From positions 320,316,128 through 320,380,127 of the forward strand of contig JAVHZZ010000004.1 in NCBI GenBank assembly GCA_036250195.1: a DNA stretch of 64,000 nt, written 5' to 3'. A program made the position numbers and the translations under genes. How positions within the stretch are numbered: position 1 is the first letter of the stretch; every line of letters starts with the position of its first letter. Below are positions 1-11,840 of this stretch, in pieces. This DNA is from Mixophyes australis (taxonomy: Eukaryota > Chordata > Amphibia > Anura > Limnodynastidae). The notes beneath the pieces were generated by a model. It saw only the letters and a program-made list of their open reading frames with translations, was not told where the DNA came from and searched no databases.

Positions 1-583
1 TGTGGGGCTGTTTGGGGAAAATTAGGTCTGTTTATTAAATGTGGATATGAATTATTTAATGCAGTGGATGATTGTGCAAAATGGTTATATTTTTTAAACA
101 TAAATGCCATTTAATTTATTGATAGGGCTGTTGCGAGGGAGGGAAATATGTTTATATATTAAATGGGAATACTATTGATTTAATGCTGGGGTTGGTTGGA
201 ATTTTCTAATTTTCATGTACCCATTTTTTTTTCCAAATAGGGCCCCCATCATTCCAGTATCCAGACAAGCAGCAACTGAGCTAAAGACACCAGCAGCCAC
301 AGGTGGAGAAAGTGACAAGAACAGGTAGGAGAGAGCAGGGCAGTCTGCCAACTGTCCTGAATCTGGTCGGGCAGTCCTGAATTTGGGTGACTGTCTCAAT
401 GTAGTCAGGATTGGGTCCGACTACAAGGACACTTGTACTGCTTGTGAAGGCAGAGCTGCATGCACCTAACAGCAGTGCACACAGCATTGCCTGTGTGTTT
501 GTCTAAAATGATAACCATGTTACATCATAGGGGCCCCCCTGCCTAAAGTGCCCCGGGCCCCCCAGAGCCTTAATCCAGCTCTG
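1..583. mobile_element. 3' part of a non-autonomous hAT-like repeat
   Basis: The segment ends in ttaatccagctctg (570-583), close to the inverse of the tip cagagccggattaa of the complete MITE at 58381-58706. Bases about 195-350 (from the ggttggttggaatt stretch through the paired gcagccacaggtgg and aacaggtaggagagagcag motifs) recur at about 30810-30955 in the same order and orientation, so both belong to one dispersed family. The left end lies outside the window, so no target duplication can be tested. No transposase is encoded; short ORFs here are chance. Confidence 0.45.
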
Positions 584-1090
584 CTTTTATCCTACCATAT
601 CCTACTGTTCTTTGACCTGTTTCAGATGCCATCTTTCACAGGCTATCCACTGTAATCTACATTTTAGCTATACATACATTAGATTTTTTATATTTTTATT
701 TATTATCCATTCATCACATGACCAGCTTTTGTTCAAATCTCATTGGTATTTTTCTCTGAACTTTTTTCTCTAGACTTAAATATTTATACATTTGAAGAAG
801 TATTGATTATGTCCTAAAGGATTAGCTGCTCGGAATCAAAGATTCCAGTAACCCTGTGGTGTGGTAGTGTGAAGATTTGTTTAACATGACTCCAGTGGAT
901 GGTTGCCTTAAATCCAGGTCATTGGTGTTATGCATAATGTAAAAAATTAATTATCTTTGTATTGCAGCTCAAATGCCACTGGACCTCAGTAAAGCTTTGT
1001 GTCTGTTGGAGTCTTAATCTAACTTTTACCTTGGCTAATCACTAATATGTATGCTGACTACGGAGGTGATATACAGTTAAATCTACACAT
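584..1090. other. AT-rich DNA, no gene seen
   Basis: Nothing coding or RNA-like was recognised. It separates the MITE end from a SINE. Confidence 0.5.
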
Positions 1091-1343
1091 TATCATCATC
1101 ACCATTTATTTATATAGTGCCACCAATTCCTCATCGCTGTACAGAAAATATTTGTCATTCACTTCAGTCCCTGCCCTATTGGAGCTCACAGTCTAAACTC
1201 CCTAACACCCACAGACAGACACACCAGTATGTTTTTGGAGTGTGGGAGGAAACTGGAGCACCCAGAGGAAACCCACGCAAACACGAGGAGAACATACAAA
1301 CTCCTCACAGATAAGCATGACCCCAGTGCTGTGGGGCTAATAC
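1091..1343 (-). mobile_element. tRNA-headed SINE, head-truncated copy
   Basis: Read on the minus strand this matches the body and 3' tail of the SINE seen complete at 33788-34129: the region resembling 'gtttgtatgttctcc', the central 'ctcccacactccaaaaacata' block, the 'gactgtgagctccaatagggca' block and the ggtggcactatataaataaatgg tail ending in ATGATG repeats. The tRNA-like head is missing. Confidence 0.6.
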
Positions 1344-3228
1344 TAATGTAATATACAATTGCTGAGGCAAAAACCTGATTATGTAGAAGGGAAATTGAGT
1401 CAGCTAAATAATAGAAACTATTAACTCTAACAAATCCAAAGTAACTCAGCGCTACTTATAATCAATATTTGTACACAGCTCATGGATCAGAAAGAGAGGG
1501 ATATGGGTGTATATTTCTCTCCCCTGCATCACTTTTGCTTTTCACAAGGGTTTACATCCTCCCAAGATGGCTTCCCTATTTGGAAAAGAGCCTCTGTGAT
1601 CCCAGGCATCCTGTTGGACAACAGGCCCAGGAGACATTGATCATTGAAAATAATATTTTAAAAAAGGAATGTAACCCCCTGTCACTCCGTGTAGTGTTGA
1701 GGCACACAGGATAGACAGTGCAACCCCTTTTCTAACCCTGGCTAGCTCATGGGCATGGGAGTAAATGACTAGGGGGGTCCCTGGACATGCAGGTTTTATG
1801 TTCAACAAAGTCTCTTTGAAGGTTGTGGGCCAAGGGTGATGTAACTTTGTGGTGCAGTGCAATAAAGGTCACAATAATTTGAGCACCAGACCATCTTTAT
1901 AGTTCAACAGAAACTATTTATTTACACTCATCTTCACTCTAGCACATTCATAAATGGTAGCTGCACTAAAGTAAACATATACAGCTCATATTTACAACTT
2001 CTGTCTCCTCCTGCACAGTACTTAATGTTATCTAAATGTTATATAAGACAATTCACATGTCTCCTACACTCCAATACTCCTAACAGGCAAACACCTCCCT
2101 CGAGCAGGCAGCTTCTCCTCAATGCAGTTCTGACACACGCTGTGTAACACTCAGCTGCAGCTCACCCCTCATCTGCGGGGATGATTTCTCCACTGGGCTC
2201 TGACACTTTTCACTGTGTTCTCTCAGCCACTGGGCTCTGATACTCTAGTATGTTCTCAGCCTCTCCTGTGCCACTCTACTACTGCTACACTTCCTCTTGC
2301 AGCAACCCTCTCTCTAGGGTCTCTCCACCTCTCTCTCTCTTGGGGTACACTTTAGTGATATGGGGTTCTCCCCCTCTCTGGGATTTGGGACTCCTCTCCT
2401 CTATATATGCTGCCACACTGCTGCATGCAGAAACACCCCCTTCTTTTTTGAGGTCCTCCCCTTTTTTCCTCTCTAAATATGGGGCTCTTCTCCTAATGTG
2501 GCTTCCCCACTCTTACTTGTCTCCATGCAGCAGCTGTCGCTCACCCGCTCTCAGGTAATGTCATGGGAGCCCAGGACCACCTCCCCACTGTCCTAGGTCC
2601 CTGGCTGTCACATTACCTCTCCTCTCTGTCTCATGTTATCTCCCTTCACTTTTCCCCAAACTTTTCTCTTCTTTAATCCTCTCTGTGACAGACCCTCTTC
2701 CTCCTGCTTCTGTTGCTTACTTTCTCCTCTTTGTCATCTCTCCATCCTTTTTTTTATCATCTCAATCAGTGGTCAAATAACTTTAGAAGTTATGGTATGG
2801 AAAATGTTAGTGAATGGAATTTCATAATTTTACAATAAAGGCTGTAGGAGAACTGACAGAATGGCATACCACCGTATACCAGCCCACTTGATCCACTGTT
2901 CTCAAGAATATCACTCCACTAACTGGAATGTCATGTTTGCTCTGCTGCGCAATAATAGACACACGAGTGCATCTGCTGCATACTTTGTAAGGAATGGCCT
3001 CAATATAGCCAACTTTTACCTTCAGATAAAAATGTAGGTGCACTTGCGCAAATTGAGGTATATAGTGTTATCAAAGGGGATTTTATGCAGTGCATCTGCC
3101 TTTTTATGCTACATAAATTACATCCTCATTTTGCACAGAAGTGAAAAATAGTCAGGAGCTTAGCCACTAATAGTCAAAACTCACATCATAAGTCAGTAAT
3201 TGCACCCAAAGACATTTCCCCCTAGGAC
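1344..3228. other. Unassigned DNA with a pyrimidine-rich stretch
   Basis: Roughly 2100-2770 is C/T-rich and breaks into several short plus-strand ORFs of low complexity with no recognisable domain. Around 1860-2060 there are minus-strand AATAAA-like and TATA-like strings, possibly part of an old retroelement terminus, but no partner repeat was found. No gene is supported. Confidence 0.4.
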
Positions 3229-3550
3229 AATCATCATCATTTATTTATATAGCGCCACTGATTCCACAACGCAGTACAGAGAACACATTCACATCAGTCC
3301 CTGCCCCATTGGAGCTTACAATCTAAATTCCCTAACATACACACAGACACAGAGACTGACTAGGGTCAATTTTGATAGCAGCTAATTAATCTACTAGTAT
3401 GTTTTTGGAGTGTGGGAGGAAACCGGAGCAAACCCACGCAAACACGGGAAGAACATACAAACTCCACACAGATAAGACCATGGTTGGGAATTGAACTCAT
3501 GACCTCAGTGCTGTGAAGCAGAAGTGCTAGCCACTTAGCCACCATGTGCT
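3229..3550 (-). mobile_element. tRNA-headed SINE, near full length
   Basis: On the minus strand it opens with a tRNA-like head containing the A-box-type string tggctaagtggctagcac, followed by a degenerate B box, the conserved 'tgtggagtttgtatgttctt' block, a purine/pyrimidine body and a tail ggcgctatataaataaatga ending in ATGATGATG. The head and tail match the copies at 27333-27672 and 33788-34129. It would have been transcribed by RNA polymerase III and mobilised by a partner LINE. Confidence 0.7.
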
Positions 3551-6500
3551 AGAGTGACTTTAAGCTCTTTAAATACTTATAGTTATAGACATGTGTCATT
3601 TCTTGATGCGTACTGATTGGCTATTTTACATTCCATTCATTGCATCATTGGCCTAATTCTTTGGTGGACGTATAATATTCTATTGTCTTCAGTAAACTGA
3701 TGCTTACAAAATGCTATGACTGGCAATGGGATACAGTATATTTTAAACCAATTATAATATTGAGACATACTGTCTTTATGTAAAATGTATAGTTTTCATT
3801 AGTTTGTATTGTTATTTTTGACCCTCCATCATAATTGTTACAGTAAAAGGAATTGAAAAATATATCTCCCATTGATTATGGCAATCTCTTCTTTTAATAT
3901 TACTGCTGGGCCCTTGTGAAACAAAGTGCCAACACTGAAGAATATTTAGCAAGGAGGATAAAGTTGTAGTTGTGGTTATGACATAATCAAAGTACTGGGT
4001 CAGATGAGCAGGGAAAACCATCAGGCATTTGACAGTTTCTCTGTCACTTTCTTAAAAAGGAAGGTGTCATTGTTATAACATGATCAGGGATTATATAACT
4101 ATGCTGACATATCCCATGGCCATTTACCCTACCATAAGATCTGCAGTGGTCACTGTTCTGTCATGCAAAGATTTTTACATCTAGCTAGACCAGATTGTAA
4201 GCTAAAGCTTTTATGGCAGATCAGTTGCTATAAAAGCTAATATAGTGTGATTCCTTTTAATCGTTCCGTTTTCTATAGGGAATGTACACATCAAAGGAAT
4301 ATTGTCATAATAATATTTGCCTAGATCACTGAATGTATTTATATTCAAGGCCACTAGATGCAGAAAATATTTCAGATATAGCTATTACCCTTAAATGAGA
4401 TAACCTATCTTCCTAGATCATGTAGATCATGTATATCATATTATATGTATAGTATCTGAGTGTAAATTTGTGACCATTAATAGAATGTAAAATTATACAT
4501 CTAGGATGTTCCAAAGAAAAATATATTTATATTTTTTTTAAATCCTGAGTTGAGAGCTGTGTTGAAAAGCCATAAAGGATGTCATTATCATATTCACAAA
4601 CCTAGTTTTGTGACCTCACAAGGAAGGGGTATGAGGTAAAAAAAATCAGTGCAGTTAAAAAACCATGAAAAACTTTTGCATACCTTTAGCATTGTGACTA
4701 TTTTGTCATATTAAATGTCATTTAATAATGCCCTGTCTTTGTGTTCTTAACAAGTGATAGTTAAGCGCTATCATTTATAAACTATATATAACTGAAATAC
4801 AAGGGATTGTTTGGCTAATGATAACTCTGGTTAATTTCAGTGTGATTGTTGTGGGATATAATTTTAGGGAGAACCTAAGAGCTCCCACATAGCGCTAACT
4901 TTGAAAATGACTCTTGGTGGTGGCAGTTTTTGGACAAAGATAGTGAGTGTGAAATACCATTTGGGGATATTAATAATTTTTAAGCAAGCCAGGTGGTTTT
5001 GATTATCTCTTTGAAGCACACATGTCACTAATGCTCAGATGAGTGCTTTATATAACAGTTGTATAGATCCAATTTAGATCATAATAGCCATACAGGCCAC
5101 AAATTCATCAAAGTCATGATGTAAAGTACTATTGTGTTCCATAAGATGAGACACCCGGGAAAGGCCTTCAAAAGTATAAGGCTCACCATGGCAGGTCAGT
5201 TTTGTTAACAGGTTGATTGGAACACAAATAACAGACGGCACTGATTCATAAATCCAAAATACAGCCACGTATACCCTGAAAAATTTTAAGGGAGTGGATT
5301 TGCGGTAATCTCTATAGGATCTTTAGCAGCATGATCAGGATATCTGGTCAGAGATCCTAGTCCTTGAGCATGTACAAATGCAGTACCTTGGTTGGAATAT
5401 TTGTCTGGACCTGTTCCATTTATTGCATTTGTCTTCAAGGTTTAAGTTCTCCAACACAATTCATACTGTGGGCAAAAACTATATTGTGAGACTATATAGA
5501 TAATCAGATGATGACTGATGGGAGCAGCCTGAAATCAGGTATATAAGGTGCTCTAAATATGTTGAGATGTTTAAGGCTGAAGATATAATACATTCTGAAA
5601 GTGGTGTTCGGATCCCAACAGCTGATCAGATGGTCTCCAGGTAATCAATGTGTCAGATGGGATGTTTCAGAAGGCTGGTTCACAGAGATAACAAGATTAT
5701 GCAAACAGGAGTTTATAACAACTAATGTACAAAAGTCACAAACTAGAGGTCAGAGCCAGAATATCAATCCACATAGCTATGGTTCAAACCAGGTTATCAA
5801 TCCACAGTCTGCTTCAGTAAGAAATCACAATAATTTGTAAGCAGAGGTAGGAGCAGGAAGTAAATATAGCTCTGAATGGGGGAGGAGTGGGTGGTATTTA
5901 ACGCCTTCCTGACACATGGATTCAACATGGAACATATAGATACAGATCTATTTTGTGATTATGTCCATACAGGTGCAGGCATTTTTGGGGAGAATGTACA
6001 TGGTGGATTCAAAAAATGGAATATGGAAAATAAATTTTCTCTTACTTTTGTCAACTCCGGTTATATCACAACTCACTATCTTCAATGTAAAACATGGTGC
6101 TTTGTGGACAGAATGTGGCATAACTGCACCTACCTTTCAATAAAAACTGAGACTTGTAAGTTGGAGTGAGGTGATAGTAAGATGTCAGAAGCACATAGGA
6201 TAATGATCAGCTAACATTTTTTGAATGTAAACTTTTTAAAATGATATCGCTAAGTCTCAGGTACAACGAACAGGAAATATTGTAGAATAAACATGCCAAA
6301 CTTAGCAATTTTAACGTAAATTTTTTTTTTTAAAAAAAGGAACTTAAAGAGAATAAGGAAAAGAATGGGATGGATAGATGGGGGAAAATGGGGGAAGGTG
6401 TCCTGTGAAGTGTAAAAAGGTTATCCTTAAAAGGTTAGCCAGCTAAACTAGGTAGTGGTGAACTCCAAGATCACAGTAATATCTTCCATCTACATGTAGA

Positions 6501-7140
6501 AGTCTAGTCTCTGGAATCAATCCTTAACTGAATAGGGGATAGTGTATTTTTATTTTACCAGGATAACCACATTTGCTGCATTATTTAAATGCTTTAGGAG
6601 GGATTTATGATCAGATAACTTTAAAGGACTATTCGACTTTCAGATTAATTTAGTGTTTTGTTTTTGTGCATGGCATATTGTAACTTTTACTAAATACATT
6701 GCTTAATGGAGAGGTGGCTTGAATGAGCACAGAGTATGTCACATCTTTTAGACTCTCCTGACAGAAATCATCTTTATTTATCCTTATTCAGTATAAGCGA
6801 GCAACAAACTACTTCAAAACTAGCATTGGATTCATACTCAACCCCCTTTGCACCAGGTGAACTGAGGTGTTGCTCCTTCTCCTGCTCCCGTGGTGTTTTT
6901 GTGCTGATATCAGAGAGCTAGAGCAAAGTGGGACCTCTCCTTCCTGCCAAACCTGTCATCCTGCAAAGAGCTTGACCTGCATATGAGAAGAATCCCCGCC
7001 AGATTGAGGTGAACTCTTTCTGAAGTGATTGCCTAGCTAATGAATCCTCCTCTCTGACCACAAGAATCCAAAGCAACGAGTACAGTTTTCCCGCCATTGT
7101 GGCCACAATTACCTGACTCCTTTTGCACAATTGGAGGGAT
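3551..7140. other. AT-rich DNA, no gene seen
   Basis: Short ORFs (largest 97 codons at 5876-6169) show no domain, no signal peptide and no codon structure that I can defend. The stretch around 5590-5870 contains the paired phrases 'atatcaatccacatagct' and 'ttatcaatccacagtct', a weak internal duplication. No RNA gene was recognised. Confidence 0.45.
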
Positions 7141-7623
7141 AGCAGCTATTGCAAAAATATTAACTCCCGCGCCCAAGACTTCTAAAGGTTACAGGACAGC
7201 ATGGGAAATCCGTCTGGCATATAAATAGACCTTACGTCTGTTAATAATTCATTCTGAGCTGGATGATCTTCCATAGAAGATCATAGTTTCATGTTGTGCT
7301 GTTTAATGATTTCTTTTTTTACCAAGCAGTATCCTGAGGATTATTTTGGCTTCAAGAAAGAAGAAAAGAAGATTATTTTAAACTATTTGAAATATATTTT
7401 GGGCTTTTTTTATGGACAACTCCAGGACCTTGGATGATATTTTTTTGGACAACTACAGACCTGGGAATATTATGTGTTTTGCTATGGTTTCAAGCATTAT
7501 GGAGTAAAAGCTTACAAGATTGGATCGCTTACAGATTAAGACATCACATGGTAAGTATATGGGGATTTATTATTTGTAATAAAATTATGTGGTTACAAAG
7601 AGGTGTCTGATTTATTTACATTT
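7141..7623. other. Left flank of the satellite palindrome
   Basis: This carries a TATA-like string (tataaatag, near 7220) and two loosely similar phrases 'gacaactccaggacctt' and 'gacaactacagacctgg'. Bases 7578-7625 resemble 16342-16393 on the other side of the array in the same orientation (shared core aataaa...atgtgg...gaggtgt...tttattta), so the array sits between diverged direct repeats. Function unknown. Confidence 0.4.
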
Positions 7624-10600
7624 TACAAAAGTGGAAGCTGCTCAAATCAATTTATAGGCCATTACAGGTGCTTGAAAGGGTGGGGTTATCCTGCAAGGAA
7701 CATACACACAACATTTTTTCCCCCAGCACACTGCTATAGCCAGCAACAGATCTGCCATTTCTACTGTAGATAAAAATGCAAAAGTCTTTGTTGCACACAT
7801 TTGCAAATGTATGTTTAAGCCATCCTGCCACGCCAAGGCACTTTTGCTAATAGGATGGTCCTACTCTAAACAATGAGAGTCCCATATATTTGGGCCATAC
7901 ATATGTGTTTTTAAATTGAGAGCTAACTTACCAAAGAGGTACCCCAGAAGCCTCCAAACAGCAATTCAGTGTCAGTACCCCCTCTCAGCTACTGACACCA
8001 ACATGCCTCTCAGACAAATACAAAAGTGGAAGCTGCTCAAATCAATTTATAGGCCATTACAGGTGCTTGAAAGGGTGGGGTTATCCTGCAAGGAACATAC
8101 ACACAACATTTTTTCCCCCAGCACACTGCTATAGCCAGCAACAGATCTGCCATTTCTACTGTAGATAAAAATGCAAAAGTCTTTGTTGCACACATTTGCA
8201 AATGTATGTTTAAGCCATCCTGCCACGCCAAGGCGCTTTTGCTAATAGGATGGTCCTACTCTAAACAATGAGAGTCCCATATATTTGGGCCATACATATG
8301 TGTTTTTAAATTGAGAGCTAACTTACCAAAGAGGTACCCCAGAAGCCTCCAAACAGCAATTCAGTGTCAGTACCCCCTCTCAGCTACTGACACCAACATG
8401 CCTCTCAGACAAATACAAAAGTGGAAGCTGCTCAAATCAATTTATAGGCCATTACAGGTGCTTGAAAGGGTGGGGTTATCCTGCAAGGAACATACACACA
8501 ACATTTTTTCCCCCAGCACACTGCTATAGCCAGCAACAGATCTGCCATTTCTACTGTAGATAAAAATGCAAAAGTCTTTGTTGCACACATTTGCAAATGT
8601 ATGTTTAAGCCATCCTGCCACGCCAAGGCGCTTTTGCTAATAGGATGGTCCTACTCTAAACAATGAGAGTCCCATATATTTGGGCCATACATATGTGTTT
8701 TTAAATTGAGAGCTAACTTACCAAAGAGGTACCCCAGAAGCCTCCAAACAGCAATTCAGTGTCAGTACCCCCTCTCAGCTACTGACACCAACATGCCTCT
8801 CAGACAAATACAAAAGTGGAAGCTGCTCAAATTAATTTATAGGCCATTACAGGTGCTTGAAAGGGTGGGGTTATCCTGCAAGGAACATACACACAACATT
8901 TTTTCCCCCAGCACACTGCTATAGCCAGCAACAGATCTGCCATTTCTACTGTAGATAAAAATGCAAAAGTCTTTGTTGCACACATTTGCAAATGTATGTT
9001 TAAGCCATCCTGCCACGCCAAGGCGCTTTTGCTAATAGGATGGTCCTACTCTAAACAATGAGAGTCCCATATATTTGGGCCATACATATGTGTTTTTAAA
9101 TTGAGAGCTAACTTACCAAAGAGGTACCCCAGAAGCCTCCAAACAGCAATTCAGTGTCAGTACCCCCTCTCAGCTACTGACACCAACATGCCTCTCAGAC
9201 AAATACAAAAGTGGAAGCTGCTCAAATCAATTTATAGGCCATTACAGGTGCTTGAAAGGGTGGGGTTATCCTGCAAGGAACATACACACAACATTTTTTC
9301 CCCCAGCACACTGCTATAGCCAGCAACAGATCTGCCATTTCTACTGTAGATAAAAATGCAAAAGTCTTTGTTGCACACATTTGCAAATGTATGTTTAAGC
9401 CATCCTGCCACGCCAAGGCGCTTTTGCTAATAGGATGGTCCTACTCTAAACAATGAGAGTCCCATATATTTGGGCCATACATATGTGTTTTTAAATTGAG
9501 AGCTAACTTACCAAAGAGGTACCCCAGAAGCCTCCAAACAGCAATTCAGTGTCAGTACCCCCTCTCAGCTACTGACACCAACATGCCTCTCAGACAAATA
9601 CAAAAGTGGAAGCTGCTCAAATCAATTTATAGGCCATTACAGGTGCTTGAAAGGGTGGGGTTATCCTGCAAGGAACATACACACAACATTTTTTCCCCCA
9701 GCACACTGCTATAGCCAGCAACAGATCTGCCATTTCTACTGTAGATAAAAATGCAAAAGTCTTTGTTGCACACATTTGCAAATGTATGTTTAAGCCATCC
9801 TGCCACGCCAAGGCGCTTTTGCTAATAGGATGGTCCTACTCTAAACAATGAGAGTCCCATATATTTGGGCCATACATATGTGTTTTTAAATTGAGAGCTA
9901 ACTTACCAAAGAGGTACCCCAGAAGCCTCCAAACAGCAATTCAGTGTCAGTACCCCCTCTCAGCTACTGACACCAACATGCCTCTCAGACAAATACAAAA
10001 GTGGAAGCTGCTCAAATCAATTTATAGGCCATTACAGGTGCTTGAAAGGGTGGGGTTATCCTGCAAGGAACATACACACAACATTTTTTCCCCCAGCACA
10101 CTGCTATAGCCAGCAACAGATCTGCCATTTCTACTGTAGATAAAAATGCAAAAGTCTTTGTTGCACACATTTGCAAATGTATGTTTAAGCCATCCTGCCA
10201 CGCCAAGGCGCTTTTGCTAATAGGATGGTCCTACTCTAAACAATGAGAGTCCCATATATTTGGGCCATACATATGTGTTTTTAAATTGAGAGCTAACTTA
10301 CCAAAGAGGTACCCCAGAAGCCTCCAAACAGCAATTCAGTGTCAGTACCCCCTCTCAGCTACTGACACCAACATGCCTCTCAGACAAATACAAAAGTGGA
10401 AGCTGCTCAAATCAATTTATAGGCCATTACAGGTGCTTGAAAGGGTGGGGTTATCCTGCAAGGAACATACACACAACATTTTTTCCCCCAGCACACTGCT
10501 ATAGCCAGCAACAGATCTGCCATTTCTACTGTAGATAAAAATGCAAAAGTCTTTGTTGCACACATTTGCAAATGTATGTTTAAGCCATCCTGCCACGCCA

Positions 10601-11785
10601 AGGCGCTTTTGCTAATAGGATGGTCCTACTCTAAACAATGAGAGTCCCATATATTTGGGCCATACATATGTGTTTTTAAATTGAGAGCTAACTTACCAAA
10701 GAGGTACCCCAGAAGCCTCCAAACAGCAATTCAGTGTCAGTACCCCCTCTCAGCTACTGACACCAACATGCCTCTCAGACAAATACAAAAGTGGAAGCTG
10801 CTCAAATCAATTTATAGGCCATTACAGGTGCTTGAAAGGGTGGGGTTATCCTGCAAGGAACATACACACAACATTTTTTCCCCCAGCACACTGCTATAGC
10901 CAGCAACAGATCTGCCATTTCTACTGTAGATAAAAATGCAAAAGTCTTTGTTGCACACATTTGCAAATGTATGTTTAAGCCATCCTGCCACGCCAAGGCG
11001 CTTTTGCTAATAGGATGGTCCTACTCTAAACAATGAGAGTCCCATATATTTGGGCCATACATATGTGTTTTTAAATTGAGAGCTAACTTACCAAAGAGGT
11101 ACACCAGAAGCCTCCAAACAGCAATTCAGTGTCAGTACCCCCTCTCAGCTACTGACACCAACATGCCTCTCAGACAAATACAAAAGTGGAAGCTGCTCAA
11201 ATCAATTTATAGGCCATTACAGGTGCTTGAAAGGGTGGGGTTATCCTGCAAGGAACATACACACAACATTTTTTCCCCCAGCACACTGCTATAGCCAGCA
11301 ACAGATCTGTCATTTCTACTGTAGATAAAAATGCAAAAGTCTTTGTTGCACACATTTGCAAATGTATGTTTAAGCCATCCTGCCACGCCAAGGCGCTTTT
11401 GCTAATAGGATGGTCCTACTCTAAACAATGAGAGTCCCATATATTTGGGCCATACATATGTGTTTTTAAATTGAGAGCTAACTTACCAAAGAGGTACCCC
11501 AGAAGCCTCCAAACAGCAATTCAGTGTCAGTACCCCCTCTCAGCTACTGACACCAACATGCCTCTCAGACAAATACAAAAGTGGAAGCTGCTCAAATCAA
11601 TTTATAGGCCATTACAGGTGCTTGAAAGGGTGGGGTTATCCTGCAAGGAACATACACACAACATTTTTTCCCCCAGCACACTGCTATAGCCAGCAACAGA
11701 TCTGCCATTTCTACTGTAGATAAAAATGCAAAAGTCTTTGTTGCACACATTTGCAAATGTATGTTTAAGCCATCCTGCCACGCCA
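7624..11785 (+). repeat. 395-bp satellite array, forward arm
   Basis: About ten and a half head-to-tail monomers with a period of exactly 395 bp and almost no divergence. The only substitutions I noticed are at 7840, 8832, 11103 and 11310. Every monomer contains a 9-bp inverted repeat gtgtcagta/tactgacac with a 12-nt loop and a 14-bp palindrome acatttgcaaatgt. The two small ORFs seen in each monomer (64 and 72 codons, opposite strands) recur only because the DNA is identical. The array starts abruptly at the phase 'tacaaaagtggaagc' and is cut at 'cctgccacgcca'. Confidence 0.95.
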
Positions 11786-11840
11786 AATATATGGGACTCT
11801 CATTGTTTAGAGTAGGACCATCCTATTAGCAAAAGCGCCT
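11786..11840. repeat. Spacer at the centre of the satellite palindrome
   Basis: These 55 bp are the only unpaired part of the palindrome. They are a monomer segment in inverse orientation (starting aatatatgggactctc), placed between 'cctgccacgcca' ending at 11785 and its inverse 'tggcgtggcagg' beginning at 11841. The switch in orientation therefore joins two different monomer phases directly, with no extraneous sequence. Confidence 0.9.
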
